A DNA stretch of 64,000 nt from Clostridiales bacterium (lineage in GTDB: Bacteria > Bacillota > Clostridia > Christensenellales > Pumilibacteraceae): assembly GCA_003533505.1 (NCBI GenBank), contig DQGD01000001.1, forward strand, positions 124,232 to 188,231, given 5' to 3'. Made by a program: the position numbers and the translations under genes. Under the pieces are notes generated by a model, which was given only the letters and a program-made list of their open reading frames with translations, was not told the DNA's origin and ran no database searches. This document shows positions 8,501 through 16,102 of the stretch, one piece after another. The first letter of the stretch is position 1. Each line of letters starts with the position of its first letter.

Positions 8501-9836
8501 CGCTGCTCATCGTCTTGTAGTAAACGCCGTCTATCACACGAGCCTTGACGTACTCTACGCTCGGAGCGTAATCGGGCGTTACCGCTTCTCCTACGTTCGT
8601 GAGAGTCACGACCGTGTTCCATTCTCCGTCTTCGTTGACGATCTCTTTTATCGTCATAACAATCGTACCCTCGACGGAATAGTCGATTTCAACGCTCGTC
8701 ACGTTGTCGGAGCGGTACAAATCCTTACCTCTTTCGGTCAGCGTGACAACCTTGCCGTCGCTGCCCTCTTTAAGGCAATAGTACGGGTTTTCTTTGTCGT
8801 CGGAAGCCGAACAGAAAGTGAAGATATTCTCGTTAAACAGCATTCCGCGAACGGTTTTGGTTGACGAGTGATCGGCCTCTATTTCCGCGTCCGGAATATT
8901 CTCGCCGCTGCACGTTATTTTCACGAGTTCGCCGTTTATATTCACCCGACTCGACTGGTTGAGCCCGGAATGCAGCGAGTACTCGCCGCCGCCGATAAAG
9001 CCGCTTTTGGTTTCTGCGACAATGCCGGTGCCGCTTGTGGTCACGGTGACGAGCGCAGAGCTGCTTTCAAACTTGTTGATATACCTTGCAACCGCGATTT
9101 GCTCCGCCGTCACGCCGGCAATCTTTGTTTCGACTTCAGCAGGCAAATCTATGCTCGCAACCGTAGTCTTGAACGTCATTCTCATCGCGAGCGACGCGCC
9201 GTCCATGCTCGCCGACATTTCAAATATGTACGAGTCCTCGCCGAAAGAAATCTTGACGACAAAGCCTTCTTCGGTCGTCAGCGTGAACGCGCCGTCCGTA
9301 ATCGTCGCCTCGTCCATAGCGGTCAGTATATCTTCCATCGAAGCGTAGGAGTCGATAACGTTGTCGATAACGTAATCAACCGAGTCCACGTTGTCGAACA
9401 GTATGTCCGGAGTACTCGCCCCTCCGTCCTCGACCGACACCGCGTACCAAAGTTCGTTGGTTTCGTCGTAGACGTAATATACGGCGGCGCTTTTGGTCAT
9501 TCCTCCATAGCTCATCGTGTAGGACATGCGAACCTTGGTTTTAGTAGCGTCGACGGTCATCGCCATCGCGCCGTCGCCGTCGTCGGGATCGTGCATCGTA
9601 ATCTCGGTGGAAACGGAAAATCCGTCGTGCTCGGCTTTGAGGTACGAGCGGAATTCGTCCAGCTTCTCCTTTAACGCCGCTTTCTCGTCCACCGGCGTTT
9701 CGGGAGTCGCAGGCTGCTCGGTGCCCGGGGCATCGGGCTTGTTCGGCTCTTCGGTCGGTTTGTTCGCGCAAGCCGCAAACACAGCCATGCTGAGCGCCAT
9801 AATCACGGCAAGCAGTATTACCGCAAGCTTTTTCAT
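5532..9836 (-). CDS. Large lipoprotein with InlB-type and BspA-like leucine-rich repeats
   Basis: 1434 residues. Signal peptide MKKLAVILLAVIMALSMAVF with lipobox FAAC (Cys23), then a Pro/Glu linker. Residues about 50-250 form a beta-rich lipoprotein-carrier-like region. Two InlB B-type (Listeria-Bacteroides) repeats lie near residues 575-705 (GKSFVGWYYDRD, YEFDGWYFDEEF, ITLYAKWTE). From about 830 to 1330 come BspA-like LRR_5 repeats (LTELTVPDTVTSIGGNAFGS, SISIPDSVTYIGASAFRECG). Such proteins sit on the outer face of the membrane and bind host or microbial ligands; no enzymatic motif is visible. GGAGGG precedes the ATG and a consensus promoter lies at 9966-9994. A degenerate copy of the repeat lies just upstream. 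Confidence 0.9.
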   Translation of the reverse strand: MKKLAVILLAVIMALSMAVFAACANKPTEEPNKPDAPGTEQPATPETPVDEKAALKEKLDEFRSYLKAEHDGFSVSTEITMHDPDDGDGAMAMTVDATKTKVRMSYTMSYGGMTKSAAVYYVYDETNELWYAVSVEDGGASTPDILFDNVDSVDYVIDNVIDSYASMEDILTAMDEATITDGAFTLTTEEGFVVKISFGEDSYIFEMSASMDGASLAMRMTFKTTVASIDLPAEVETKIAGVTAEQIAVARYINKFESSSALVTVTTSGTGIVAETKSGFIGGGEYSLHSGLNQSSRVNINGELVKITCSGENIPDAEIEADHSSTKTVRGMLFNENIFTFCSASDDKENPYYCLKEGSDGKVVTLTERGKDLYRSDNVTSVEIDYSVEGTIVMTIKEIVNEDGEWNTVVTLTNVGEAVTPDYAPSVEYVKARVIDGVYYKTMSSDGKNTAEASAVLGYIDIVDIKAAIAVGDESYDVNEISPRFVYNNGAVSAVVVPSSITEANSFASYSSIYKIYYKGAEQPELKFANRVLLVYLYSESEPTGEGYFWHYDANNNITEYKNSMLFTITFHVDEDEKYEFEITRDGFMLGMLRAPDGRDGKSFVGWYYDRDTWEHVFDLDKIDTVTENIDVYARFEKSYRVTFVTDHGNISDTDCAVINHEPGIMVSDDVYEFDGWYFDEEFTKRVEFPLVVTKDITLYAKWTEKVYGYRYVHDENDYIVGCILANYAGDSEDVVIPRWHNGYAVIGVDDDCFEGKEDAIYTLDVQARLGNITTAAFKNLRNLVKVTIGYGNTDIGGEIASYDKDSKTFTKSDIFSGCHTIRELRILSPELETAIETKVGYTFGGLRRYSISDEMDVYYSEDTESKIKKEGCYFIRTDSMNRRWVIKYLPQYAETTYDVTLPDGLYGVESYAFYKCREHYKIKTVNLNDVNNIKNNAFFNFSSLTELTVPDTVTSIGGNAFGSCINLLTVTFGTGMKNLADGAFDYCPKLVEVINRSTKMTVSNTNAMFADVLVIKNDASATSSLVYHENGCVTLTVPGDDKEAARVYLVTYVDKNGETHENLTVPEGVTHIRANAFQNKRGIKRITLPSTLLYIGEYAFANSDVASVNLPDGLFEIGGYAFKDSAITSINIPASVAAVGEQAFLTATLKTVTVNGIIANIRNLTFGLAFDGYNEKDGCYYLGNAENPYIILIGAIDKTAKKCTISSSTKQIADYAFHNCKLTSISIPDSVTYIGASAFRECGYMYTVELGSSVMYIGNYAFLNCVRLYDIVNHSSLDVASYSAAYGNIADHALSIGTSSAITRTADGFVFLTVTDGSKAINLLITYEGEGGKVTLPESFNGSKYRVYVAAFSRRADITQITIPSAAIEPTRITLSTGRTIDGIGRVAFAVAERDVIELKINFIGTREQWEAIAKDDLWYNELTRVTVTYVAE

Positions 9837-9879
9837 TGATAGTCCCTCCTGTAAAAAAATACAAGCCGCGCGCTAAACT

Positions 9880-9896
9880 GTTGACGATTGTTTTTC
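9880..9896. repeat. 17-bp direct repeat, copy 1
   Basis: GTTGACGATTGTTTTTC is identical to 10291-10307. The two copies flank the leucine-rich-repeat relic and differ from the surrounding bases. Confidence 0.7.
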
Positions 9897-9965
9897 GCGC
9901 CCGTGAAACGCGCCGCGCCCCTCTTCTGTTTTGATACGCATACGCCGCGCTTCGGCTTTAACTTA

Positions 9966-9994
9966 ATTATGCCAATAAACCCGTGTTATGTCAA
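9966..9994 (-). promoter_or_regulatory. Sigma-A promoter of the 1434-aa lipoprotein gene
   Basis: TTGACA (9989-9994), 17 bp, CATAAT (9966-9971) on the minus strand, giving a leader of roughly 120 nt. Confidence 0.7.
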
Positions 9995-10123
9995 TCGTTT
10001 TTCCGTAAATTATTTGTTGCGTTTTTACTTTTTTGCGGACAAAAAAGTAAAGCGGCGCGATGCAGGTCGCATGTCTCAACTCGCTCCGCGCCGCATTTTT
10101 CGGCGTTATGTTATCGTTATTAT

Positions 10124-10358
10124 GAATCAGCTGCGAGCAATAGAACGCATACTCGCCTATTTTCTTCAAGGACGAAGGGAGCGTTACGTTCACAAAGTTG
10201 CCGCGGTTCGCGAATACGGAGGACGAAATCTCGGTAACGTTCTCGGGGATTATTATGCTGTCCGGCGTGGCAACGTCAGCGAGAAAGAACGTTGACGATT
10301 GTTTTTCCGCATAAGGGCTTGTTTCGACGTTCGCCGGCACAAGCCGCGACGGCGCCAT
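10124..10358 (-). pseudogene. Relic of a BspA-like leucine-rich-repeat gene
   Basis: A 131-codon minus-strand frame (10358 to 9963) contains about 50 residues of unmistakable LRR_5 repeat (DSIIIPENVTEISSSVFANR, LPSSLKKIGEYAFYCSQL) between unrelated ends. There is no signal peptide, no ribosome binding site and no continuation of the repeat. The repeat type matches the adjacent 1434-aa lipoprotein. A 17-bp direct repeat brackets it. Best read as the remains of a duplicated or deleted surface-protein gene; a short functional peptide cannot be excluded. Confidence 0.6.
10291..10307. repeat. 17-bp direct repeat, copy 2
   Basis: Identical to 9880-9896; lies inside the relic frame. Confidence 0.7.
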
Positions 10359-10519
10359 ATTTGGTATTATACCGGAAATTTCTTATACCGTCAAACGATT
10401 TTGTGTGCATTTTGCGTTTTTAATCATACTTTAATACTAAAAATATTATTTATGCGCGAATTGTAGCCATTGTAAGCCTAAAATCTAACAAATCATTAAA
10501 AAGTAAAAACACTTTGCTA

Positions 10520-10548
10520 TTGCCCGAAACTAGCGGCGGTGGTATAAT
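10520..10548 (+). promoter_or_regulatory. Sigma-A type promoter of the GH27 gene
   Basis: TTGCCC (10520-10525), 17 bp, TATAAT (10543-10548), 60 bp before the start codon. Confidence 0.7.
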
Positions 10549-10607
10549 ATTTTGAACGGGGCGGCTGCTCCGCGCCAAAATCAAAAAACCGAAACGGAGG
10601 ATAATCA

Positions 10608-11777
10608 ATGTTTACGACAAGACCCCCTATGGGCTGGAATTCCTGGAACACCTTTGCCGAGAAAATCGACGAGAAACTTGTGCGCGAAATGGCGGACGTT
10701 ATCGTCGAAAAGGGACTTGACAAGTTCGGCTACAACTACGTCGTCATCGACGACTGCTGGGCGGAGAAAACGCGCGATAGTAGCGGCAGGCTCGTACCCG
10801 ACAAAAACAAGTTCCCCTCGGGCATGAAAGCTCTGGCCGATTACGTTCACTCCAAGGGCTTGAAGTTCGGCATGTACTCGTGCGCAGGCGTGCTCACCTG
10901 CGGTCAGTACCCGGCGAGCTACGACTATGAGTTTATCGACGCAAAGACCTTTGCCGAGTGGGGCGTGGACTTTTTGAAGTATGATTTCTGCTACAAGCCC
11001 GAGTTCGTAGCCGGCAAAGCCCTCTACCGCAGAATGGGTTTGGCGCTCGCCAACTGCGGCCGCGACATTCTTTTCAGCGCATGCAGCTGGGGCGCGGAGA
11101 AAACCCACGAGTGGATTCGCTCGACGGGAGCCGGCATGTGGCGTTCGACGGGCGATATTTTCGATAATTGGAATTCGGTGAAGAACATCATCATGCAGCA
11201 GGTCGACATCACTTGCGAGTATAAGAACGACGAGGGCTCTATGCCGTTCGGCGGCATCGGCTGCTTCAACGATATGGATATGCTGGTAGTCGGCATGCAC
11301 GGAGTCGGGAATGTGGGCTTGGGCGGTTGCACCGACGAGGAATATCGCACGCACTTCTCCGCGTGGGCTATATTCGGCTCGCCGCTGATGATAGGCTGCG
11401 ATATACGCAAGCTGGACGACGAGGCGTACAAAATTCTCACGAACCGCGACGTGCTGGCAATCAATCAGGACGGGCGCGGAGCTCAGCCCTACGTTGCGAA
11501 CAACGAGTGGATGAAAATCAATCACGGCAACACGCCGGTGGTGGCGCGCATGATGGAAAACGGCGACGTCGCCGTCGCGCTGTTCAATATGAACGACAAC
11601 GACGCGGTGTGCGACTTCCGCGGCGACCAGATAGGACTTCCTCCCGTGACCAAAGTGCGGCTTATGGCTCGCGACGCGTGGTCGGGCGAGGAATTTGAAA
11701 TCCACAACTACGCCTACGTCACCTCTATCCCGGCTCACGGCTGCAAGCTGCTGCGCGTCAAGGTCATTCCGCAATGA
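10608..11777 (+). CDS. Alpha-galactosidase, glycoside hydrolase family 27
   Basis: 389 residues beginning MFTTRPPMGWNSWNTFAEKI, the GH27 opening. The (beta/alpha)8 barrel carries VVIDDCW, the nucleophile D126 in KYDFC and the acid/base D183 in RSTGDIF, followed by the FNDMDML motif and a C-terminal beta-sandwich. GH27 enzymes remove terminal alpha-galactose from oligosaccharides such as melibiose or raffinose, or from glycans, with retention. There is no signal peptide, so it acts in the cytoplasm on imported sugars. GGAGG precedes the ATG. It overlaps a small CxxC protein gene by 4 bp. No sugar transporter lies nearby. Confidence 0.93.
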   Translation: MFTTRPPMGWNSWNTFAEKIDEKLVREMADVIVEKGLDKFGYNYVVIDDCWAEKTRDSSGRLVPDKNKFPSGMKALADYVHSKGLKFGMYSCAGVLTCGQYPASYDYEFIDAKTFAEWGVDFLKYDFCYKPEFVAGKALYRRMGLALANCGRDILFSACSWGAEKTHEWIRSTGAGMWRSTGDIFDNWNSVKNIIMQQVDITCEYKNDEGSMPFGGIGCFNDMDMLVVGMHGVGNVGLGGCTDEEYRTHFSAWAIFGSPLMIGCDIRKLDDEAYKILTNRDVLAINQDGRGAQPYVANNEWMKINHGNTPVVARMMENGDVAVALFNMNDNDAVCDFRGDQIGLPPVTKVRLMARDAWSGEEFEIHNYAYVTSIPAHGCKLLRVKVIPQ

Positions 11778-11980
11778 GCCGCTGCGTAAAGTGCGGCAAG
11801 GAATTGAACCCGATTGACGTGGGGCTTTCCAAAAAACTGATTAACCGCGGCGCGACGGAATTTTTGTGCAAGGCTTGCCTCGCCGAAAAGTTTGCCGTCA
11901 CCGAGGCTCTGCTCGACGAAAAGGTGCGCGCTTTCCGCGCCGCCGGCTGCGTGCTCTTTCCTCCCGAGGACAAGGAATAG
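11774..11980 (+). CDS. Small CxxC/CxxC zinc-ribbon-like protein
   Basis: 68 residues, starting MSRCVKCGKELNPIDVGLSK. Two CxxC pairs (C4/C7 and C32/C35) suggest a small zinc ribbon; the rest is helical. The ATG overlaps the GH27 stop (ATGA), so it is translationally coupled to it. Function is unknown; the compact CxxC-x24-CxxC layout looks like a conserved short family rather than a random frame. A strong terminator follows at 12056. Confidence 0.75.
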   Translation: MSRCVKCGKELNPIDVGLSKKLINRGATEFLCKACLAEKFAVTEALLDEKVRAFRAAGCVLFPPEDKE

Positions 11981-12055
11981 GCTGCGGTAAAAACTCAAAA
12001 TCGCCTGAAAAGCGGCGAACGATAACAAATAGAAGCAACGATTAAGAAGCGAAAA

Positions 12056-12089
12056 ACGGACTTGCGGAACAATCGCAAGCCCGTTTTTA
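12056..12089. terminator. Bidirectional terminator
   Basis: Stem ACGGaCTTGCG / CGCAAGcCCGT with a 7-nt loop, A-tract before and T-tract after. It separates the convergent GH27 and glycerophosphodiesterase units. Confidence 0.85.
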
Positions 12090-12106
12090 TTTTGTTTTCT
12101 TTTATC

Positions 12107-12919
12107 CTATCTTTTGCCGAGTTTTTTGAGGATGGCGGCGGCTTTAACGGGGTCGTTGCATGTGAATGCGCTCGTGCCGCGCTCGATTGCCGCGCGGAAG
12201 ATTTCCTCGTGCTCTTCCTTGTAGTAGTGCCAGCGCTGCGCGCCGTGGGAAGCCACGCGGTCGAACGCTTCTTGCGGACACACCTCGCGATTGTTTCTCC
12301 AATCGGCTTTGCCGTTTTCGTCGAACGTCACGTTGAACAGGCACACGCAATAGCAGCGGTCCCAGATGTTCTCGTTGAATTGGTCGCCGAGGAAGCGCAC
12401 GGGATAGTAGCCGTGCAGGCGGATTTTCCCGGGGTACTTGGTGTAGATATAGTTCAGTAAGTCGCCCGAAAAGCTGTTTATCATGCAGCGGTCGAGCATG
12501 CCGTAGTCCTCGAGCATAGCCATTACTTTGTCGGCGCACTCGTAGGCGTGAGCCCCGAGCTCCTTCGGGTAGTCCTTGAGCTCGACGTTGAGCTCGATTT
12601 CGGGGCGCGATTTCAGTAAGTCCAGAAGCTCGGACAGCTTGGGAATTTTTTCACCCTTGAAGCGAGCGTCCTTCCACGAGCCCATGTCGGCTTTTTCAAG
12701 CTCGGCGTAGGTGTAGTCCACAATCGGACCCGTCATGTCGGACGTGCGGTCCATGAGGTGGTCGTGCATCAGCACCAACACGCCGTCGCGCGTCATGTGG
12801 ACGTCGGTTTCAATCATGTCGATGTCGAGCTTCAGCGCTTCTCTGAACGCGAGCATGGTGTTTTCGGGATATACCGCCGAATAGCCTCTGTGCGCCGCAA
12901 GCATGATTTTTTTCTCCAT
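12107..12919 (-). CDS. Glycerophosphodiester phosphodiesterase
   Basis: 270 residues starting MEKKIMLAAHRGYSAVYPEN; GGAGGT lies just upstream of the ATG at 12919, so a longer frame to 12952 is rejected. GDPD motifs: H10-R11, E19-N20, E37-T-D39, catalytic H52 in MHDH, and metal ligand E in ELNVELK. These enzymes split glycerophosphodiesters into glycerol-3-phosphate and an alcohol with Ca2+ or Mg2+. No signal peptide, so cytoplasmic (UgpQ-like). It is monocistronic with its own promoter. Confidence 0.92.
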   Translation of the reverse strand: MEKKIMLAAHRGYSAVYPENTMLAFREALKLDIDMIETDVHMTRDGVLVLMHDHLMDRTSDMTGPIVDYTYAELEKADMGSWKDARFKGEKIPKLSELLDLLKSRPEIELNVELKDYPKELGAHAYECADKVMAMLEDYGMLDRCMINSFSGDLLNYIYTKYPGKIRLHGYYPVRFLGDQFNENIWDRCYCVCLFNVTFDENGKADWRNNREVCPQEAFDRVASHGAQRWHYYKEEHEEIFRAAIERGTSAFTCNDPVKAAAILKKLGKR

Positions 12920-12993
12920 AAAAATTACCTCCGTGTTTTGCGGCTGCGGCAACCTTTCTCATAGGCTCAGTTACTATCTCCGCGATTACCGTA

Positions 12994-13022
12994 ATTATAC
13001 AACTCTGTCCGCGATAAGTCAA
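12994..13022 (-). promoter_or_regulatory. Sigma-A promoter of the glycerophosphodiesterase gene
   Basis: TTGACT (13017-13022), 17 bp, TATAAT (12994-12999) on the minus strand. Confidence 0.75.
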
Positions 13023-13089
13023 TCGATTGCGCTGTCCGAAGCGGCTGCTCGCGCATATAATGATGACGAGTACCTACGGGAGAAAGCAA

Positions 13090-13521
13090 ATGGATTTATT
13101 CGATTTTTTGAACGTTTATTGCGGCTTTTGCGGTTCCTGCCCCGAGCCCTGTCCGCGTCGGCAGCCTTATCCTTGTCCGCAGCCTTGTCCTTGTCCGCCG
13201 CCTTGTCCGCCGCCGAAGTTCTGCCCTCCGCCGAAGCCGCAAAAGCCGTGCTATGCCGAGCCGTACAGACCGCGACGATTTCTATACGCGGATTGTCCCG
13301 AATGTCCGCCGCCGAAGCCGTGCCCGAAAAAGCCCGACCCGTGTTGCGATTTTCCGTGCGACTGCTTTCCGTACCCCTGCCCGTGCGACGAGCCGCAGGC
13401 GTTTCCGCCCGTGTTTCCGCCCGCGCTTCCGCGCTGCGTGCCGGACGGCTGCGACTGCCCGTTCGCGCGCCCCGAGGGCTGCCGCGAGTTTTGCTTCAGA
13501 TTCAGGGTCGTCAGACGGTAA
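13090..13521 (+). CDS. Cysteine/proline-rich low-complexity protein
   Basis: 143 residues starting MDLFDFLNVYCGFCGSCPEP. About a fifth is Cys and more than a quarter Pro, arranged as repeated CPCPPPCPPP-like units in the first half and spaced Cys clusters later. The composition resembles spore-coat or cuticle-type cross-linked proteins, which would suit the sporulation genes in this window, but this is inference. GGGAGAAAG at 13078-13086 supports this ATG over an upstream in-frame one at 13027. A CATATAAT element at 13053-13060 could be a -10 box of a sporulation sigma factor. An overlapping 211-codon frame is judged a shadow. Confidence 0.7.
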   Translation: MDLFDFLNVYCGFCGSCPEPCPRRQPYPCPQPCPCPPPCPPPKFCPPPKPQKPCYAEPYRPRRFLYADCPECPPPKPCPKKPDPCCDFPCDCFPYPCPCDEPQAFPPVFPPALPRCVPDGCDCPFARPEGCREFCFRFRVVRR

Positions 13522-13583
13522 AATCTCCGTTGACTTAATCCGATTATTCGTCGCGAACAGTCATTACTCAACTTTACGGCAAC

Positions 13584-13618
13584 GAAAAAAGCGCCTGTAG
13601 CTTTTACAAGCGCTTTCG
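13584..13618. terminator. Bidirectional terminator
   Basis: Stem AAAGCGCcTGT / ACAaGCGCTTT with A-rich 5' and T-rich 3' flanks, between two convergent genes. Confidence 0.8.
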
Positions 13619-13637
13619 TTTGTCGTTTATTTGTTAC

Positions 13638-14558
13638 TCAGGCGTTGACGTCGGCAGGATATTCCGCGTTGCTCTTCTCGGCTTTGACAAGCATCAAATA
13701 GCTGTCCGCATCACCCTCGCAGCCGTCGCCGATATTGACTTTGACCGAAACGAACAGCATATCAAACCTCTCTTCAAAGAAGTGATAGTTTTTGAAAGTG
13801 ATTTCGAGGTTGTAGACGCTCTTGCCGCTTTTCTTTTTGTTCACTAACTTTATGCTGTAATTCTCGGCGTCGGTAGCGTCCTTCAGCTTGCTCATGTCGG
13901 TAACGTCGGCAACGTCGCTGATGTCGGCATCTCTTGTGGTATAGTACTTGACGTCCTCTTTCGTTACGGAAGTCACGACGTTGTTCGCGCCTTTTGTTCC
14001 GAACGCCGGAACGCTGAGCAACATCTTCATCTCGTTATTGTTGTAAGTCCAATACTTCGCTTCGATCTTCGGAGCCTCTGTCTGATAATTCAGCGACCTC
14101 TCCACATATTCATTCTCAATCGTGTTCTCGAACGCGCTTGCGTAAATCCTGATCGCGTGGGACGACGACTCGCCGTTGTCCTTTTCGGGCGAAACCGAAC
14201 CTGCAATCTTGACGTTGATGTGCGTGTCGTCGACACGTTCGACGGCAACGACTCTCTTGTTTTCAAACACGCCACCGGAGAACTTAATCGCGTCGGCAGG
14301 GATTTCCGCCTTGAATTTGACTACGCCGGGGTCTTTTCCCTTATATCCTATCGGCTTGAAGTCGGAAGACCACTGAGAAATGTGCATAGCCAGCGTTTCC
14401 TCACCGTGATACATGATGCCGTTGCCCTCTTCGTTCTCGTATGTGTAGAAAACGAAAACCTCGTCGGCAAGTTTCTCGCCGCAGCCCGTGAGAGCGAACG
14501 CCGAAAACGCCAGGCACACCGCCAAAAGCGCGGCAAGAACGATTTTGCTCTTTTTCAT
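13638..14558 (-). CDS. Lipoprotein of unknown function
   Basis: 306 residues. Signal peptide MKKSKIVLAALLAVCLAFSA with lipobox LTGC (Cys26). The mature part is beta-strand rich with two related halves, each containing a run such as VKFKAEIPADAIKFSG or VYNLEITFKNYHFF, and ends with EYPADVNA. No known family is recognised. Spaced by a consensus AAGGAG 12 nt upstream of the ATG. Monocistronic, with a promoter at 14592-14621 and a shared terminator at 13584. Confidence 0.85.
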   Translation of the reverse strand: MKKSKIVLAALLAVCLAFSAFALTGCGEKLADEVFVFYTYENEEGNGIMYHGEETLAMHISQWSSDFKPIGYKGKDPGVVKFKAEIPADAIKFSGGVFENKRVVAVERVDDTHINVKIAGSVSPEKDNGESSSHAIRIYASAFENTIENEYVERSLNYQTEAPKIEAKYWTYNNNEMKMLLSVPAFGTKGANNVVTSVTKEDVKYYTTRDADISDVADVTDMSKLKDATDAENYSIKLVNKKKSGKSVYNLEITFKNYHFFEERFDMLFVSVKVNIGDGCEGDADSYLMLVKAEKSNAEYPADVNA

Positions 14559-14591
14559 AAATTATTATCTCCTTTTTTTATTACCTCGGTT

Positions 14592-14621
14592 ATTTTGCTC
14601 CCGTCGCAGGCGCGATGTCAA
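14592..14621 (-). promoter_or_regulatory. Probable promoter of the 306-aa lipoprotein gene
   Basis: TTGACA (14616-14621), 18 bp, CAAAAT (14592-14597) on the minus strand. The -10 box is imperfect. The rest of 14622-14770 holds no gene. Confidence 0.5.
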
Positions 14622-14770
14622 GCAATTTTACAAACTCGGCAATTAAAATTTTGTAAATTCCGATTACAAAAAAATGCCGCCGACCACTGTGTGACCGACG
14701 GTATTCGTTCGTTATTTTTCGGACTCGCGAAAAGGAAAAAACCTGTCCGTTAAGCCCGCCTCCGCAGCGA

Positions 14771-15043
14771 TTACTCGCCCTTGTAGGGGAGCAAAGCTAT
14801 AGCGCGAGCGCGCTTGATTGCGGTGGAGAGCTGACGCTGATGCTCGGCGCACACGCCCGAAGCGCGACGGGGAACAATCTTGCCCTTTTCGGTGGTGAAT
14901 CTCTTAAGACGGGTTACGTCCTTGTAGTCGATTTCCTCGACTTTCTCTACGCAAAACGCGCACACCTTTTTCTTGGGCGCTCTTCTGAACTTCTTGGACT
15001 TGTCGTCCGTGTCGTTAGCCTTGTTTACGTTTTTCTTATCCAT
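14771..15043 (-). CDS. rpsR: 30S ribosomal protein S18
   Basis: 90 residues; [20 protein letters not shown] and [20 protein letters not shown] are the S18 signatures, the latter binding 16S rRNA beside S6. The N-terminal extension is Lys/Asp-rich ([18 protein letters not shown]). Two Cys pairs (CAFC and the later C) fit the zinc-binding form. Last gene of rpsF-ssb-rpsR, 24 bp after ssb. Confidence 0.97.
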   Translation of the reverse strand: MDKKNVNKANDTDDKSKKFRRAPKKKVCAFCVEKVEEIDYKDVTRLKRFTTEKGKIVPRRASGVCAEHQRQLSTAIKRARAIALLPYKGE

Positions 15044-15067
15044 GATAATTAACCTCTTGAAATTTGA

Positions 15068-15502
15068 TTAGAACGGCAAATCGTCGGTGTCGACGGGCTC
15101 GAGCTCGCTGACCTTTTTGGTCTTTTCGGGAGCGGACTGACGGGGCGTATAGCCGCCGCTTCTCTCCGCGCCGTCGCCGCTGTTTGCGCCGGAATTGATA
15201 AACTCGACGTCCTCGGCTACGATTTCGGTCGCGTAACGCTTGTTACCGTCCTTGTCGTCGTAGGTGCGCGTCTGGAGCTGACCGACAACGCAGACCTTCC
15301 TGCCCTTGCTAAGGTACTTGCCGCAGTTCTCGGCAAGACCGCGCCAGGTGACGATGTTGATAAAGTCAGCCTCGCGTTCGCCGTTCGAGTTTGAATAATT
15401 ACGGTTGACCGCAATCGAGAAACGACACAGCGAAACGCCGCTGCCGGTCGTCTGGAGCTCGGGGTCGCGCGTAAGATTACCGATAAAAATACATTTGTTC
15501 AT
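15068..15502 (-). CDS. ssb: Single-stranded DNA-binding protein
   Basis: 144 residues with an N-terminal OB fold (MNKCIFIGNLTRDPELQ, FINIVTWRGLAENCGKYL, GRKVCVVGQLQTRTYDD), a Gly/Ser-rich linker and the conserved acidic tip ending DTDDLPF that recruits replication and repair partners. Located between rpsF and rpsR, as in many Bacillota, 16 bp after rpsF. Confidence 0.97.
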   Translation of the reverse strand: MNKCIFIGNLTRDPELQTTGSGVSLCRFSIAVNRNYSNSNGEREADFINIVTWRGLAENCGKYLSKGRKVCVVGQLQTRTYDDKDGNKRYATEIVAEDVEFINSGANSGDGAERSGGYTPRQSAPEKTKKVSELEPVDTDDLPF

Positions 15503-15518
15503 AACGGTTTACCCTTTG

Positions 15519-15800
15519 TTACTTCTTTACGACGATGAAACGCATTACTTCGTCGGTGATGCGCATCTGACGCTCGAGCTCTTGCGGAAGAGCCGCGTCA
15601 GCCGTAAAGTTCATCAGAACGTAATAGCCTTCGGACTTGAAGTTAATCTCGTAGGCAAGCTTCTTAACGCCCCATTTGTCCACTCCCTCGACGGAGCCGC
15701 CGGCGGTTTCAACCACGCCTTTGAACTTCTCGATGAGCGCGTCCTTTGCCGCGTCGTCGAGCTTTGCGTCGAGAATGTAGAGAACCTCGTACTTGTTCAT
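15519..15800 (-). CDS. rpsF: 30S ribosomal protein S6
   Basis: 93 residues: MNKYEVLYILDAKLDDAAKD, VDKWGVKKLAYEINFKSEGY and a C-terminal RITDEVMRFIVVKK are typical of S6, which pairs with S18 on the 30S platform. First gene of the operon; GGAGG stands before the ATG and the promoter is at 15876-15904, leaving a leader of about 70 nt. Confidence 0.97.
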   Translation of the reverse strand: MNKYEVLYILDAKLDDAAKDALIEKFKGVVETAGGSVEGVDKWGVKKLAYEINFKSEGYYVLMNFTADAALPQELERQMRITDEVMRFIVVKK

Positions 15801-15875
15801 AATATACCTCCTTATGGTCTATGTGTCCCTTGTTTCCCAAGAGAAAGGATTACCCTATTTCGCAGGGCAAGTGGT

Positions 15876-15904
15876 ATTATAACATCTTTTTTCGCCTTTT
15901 GCAA
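15876..15904 (-). promoter_or_regulatory. Sigma-A promoter of rpsF-ssb-rpsR
   Basis: TTGCAA (15899-15904), 17 bp, TATAAT (15876-15881) on the minus strand. The leader may carry an S6:S18 autoregulatory structure (a CCCTATTTCGCAGGG stem at 15853-15867), which is inference. Confidence 0.75.
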
Positions 15905-16016
15905 CCAAATAACGCCGCTTTTCGCGAAATTTATGGTGATATTCATTTTATGCAAAGCGGACGGCGCGGCGGCCTACCGCCATAGAGCCCGTTTCCCTTG
16001 CCCCTGCGGCATAACA

Positions 16017-16045
16017 AAACGCCCCGTAAATCCGAGGCGTTTTTC
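16017..16045. terminator. Bidirectional terminator
   Basis: Stem AACGCCcCG / CGaGGCGTT with short loop and TTTTC tract; it ends the dehydrogenase unit before the rpsF promoter. The remainder of the 302-bp gap 15801-16102 holds no gene. Confidence 0.75.
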
Positions 16046-16102
16046 ATTGACATATTACTTTTATTTTTCGATAAGCCTAATATCGCGACAGCCGAATTTG
16101 TT

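Noticed and set aside
10605..11774. 389-codon minus-strand frame opposite the GH27 gene
   Set aside because: Exact antisense shadow of a gene with all GH27 catalytic motifs.
12903..13538. 211-codon plus-strand frame overlapping the Cys/Pro-rich gene
   Set aside because: It begins inside the divergent promoter region, is a run of Ala/Arg/Leu typical of a shifted frame, and lacks a ribosome binding site, whereas the 13090 frame has one.
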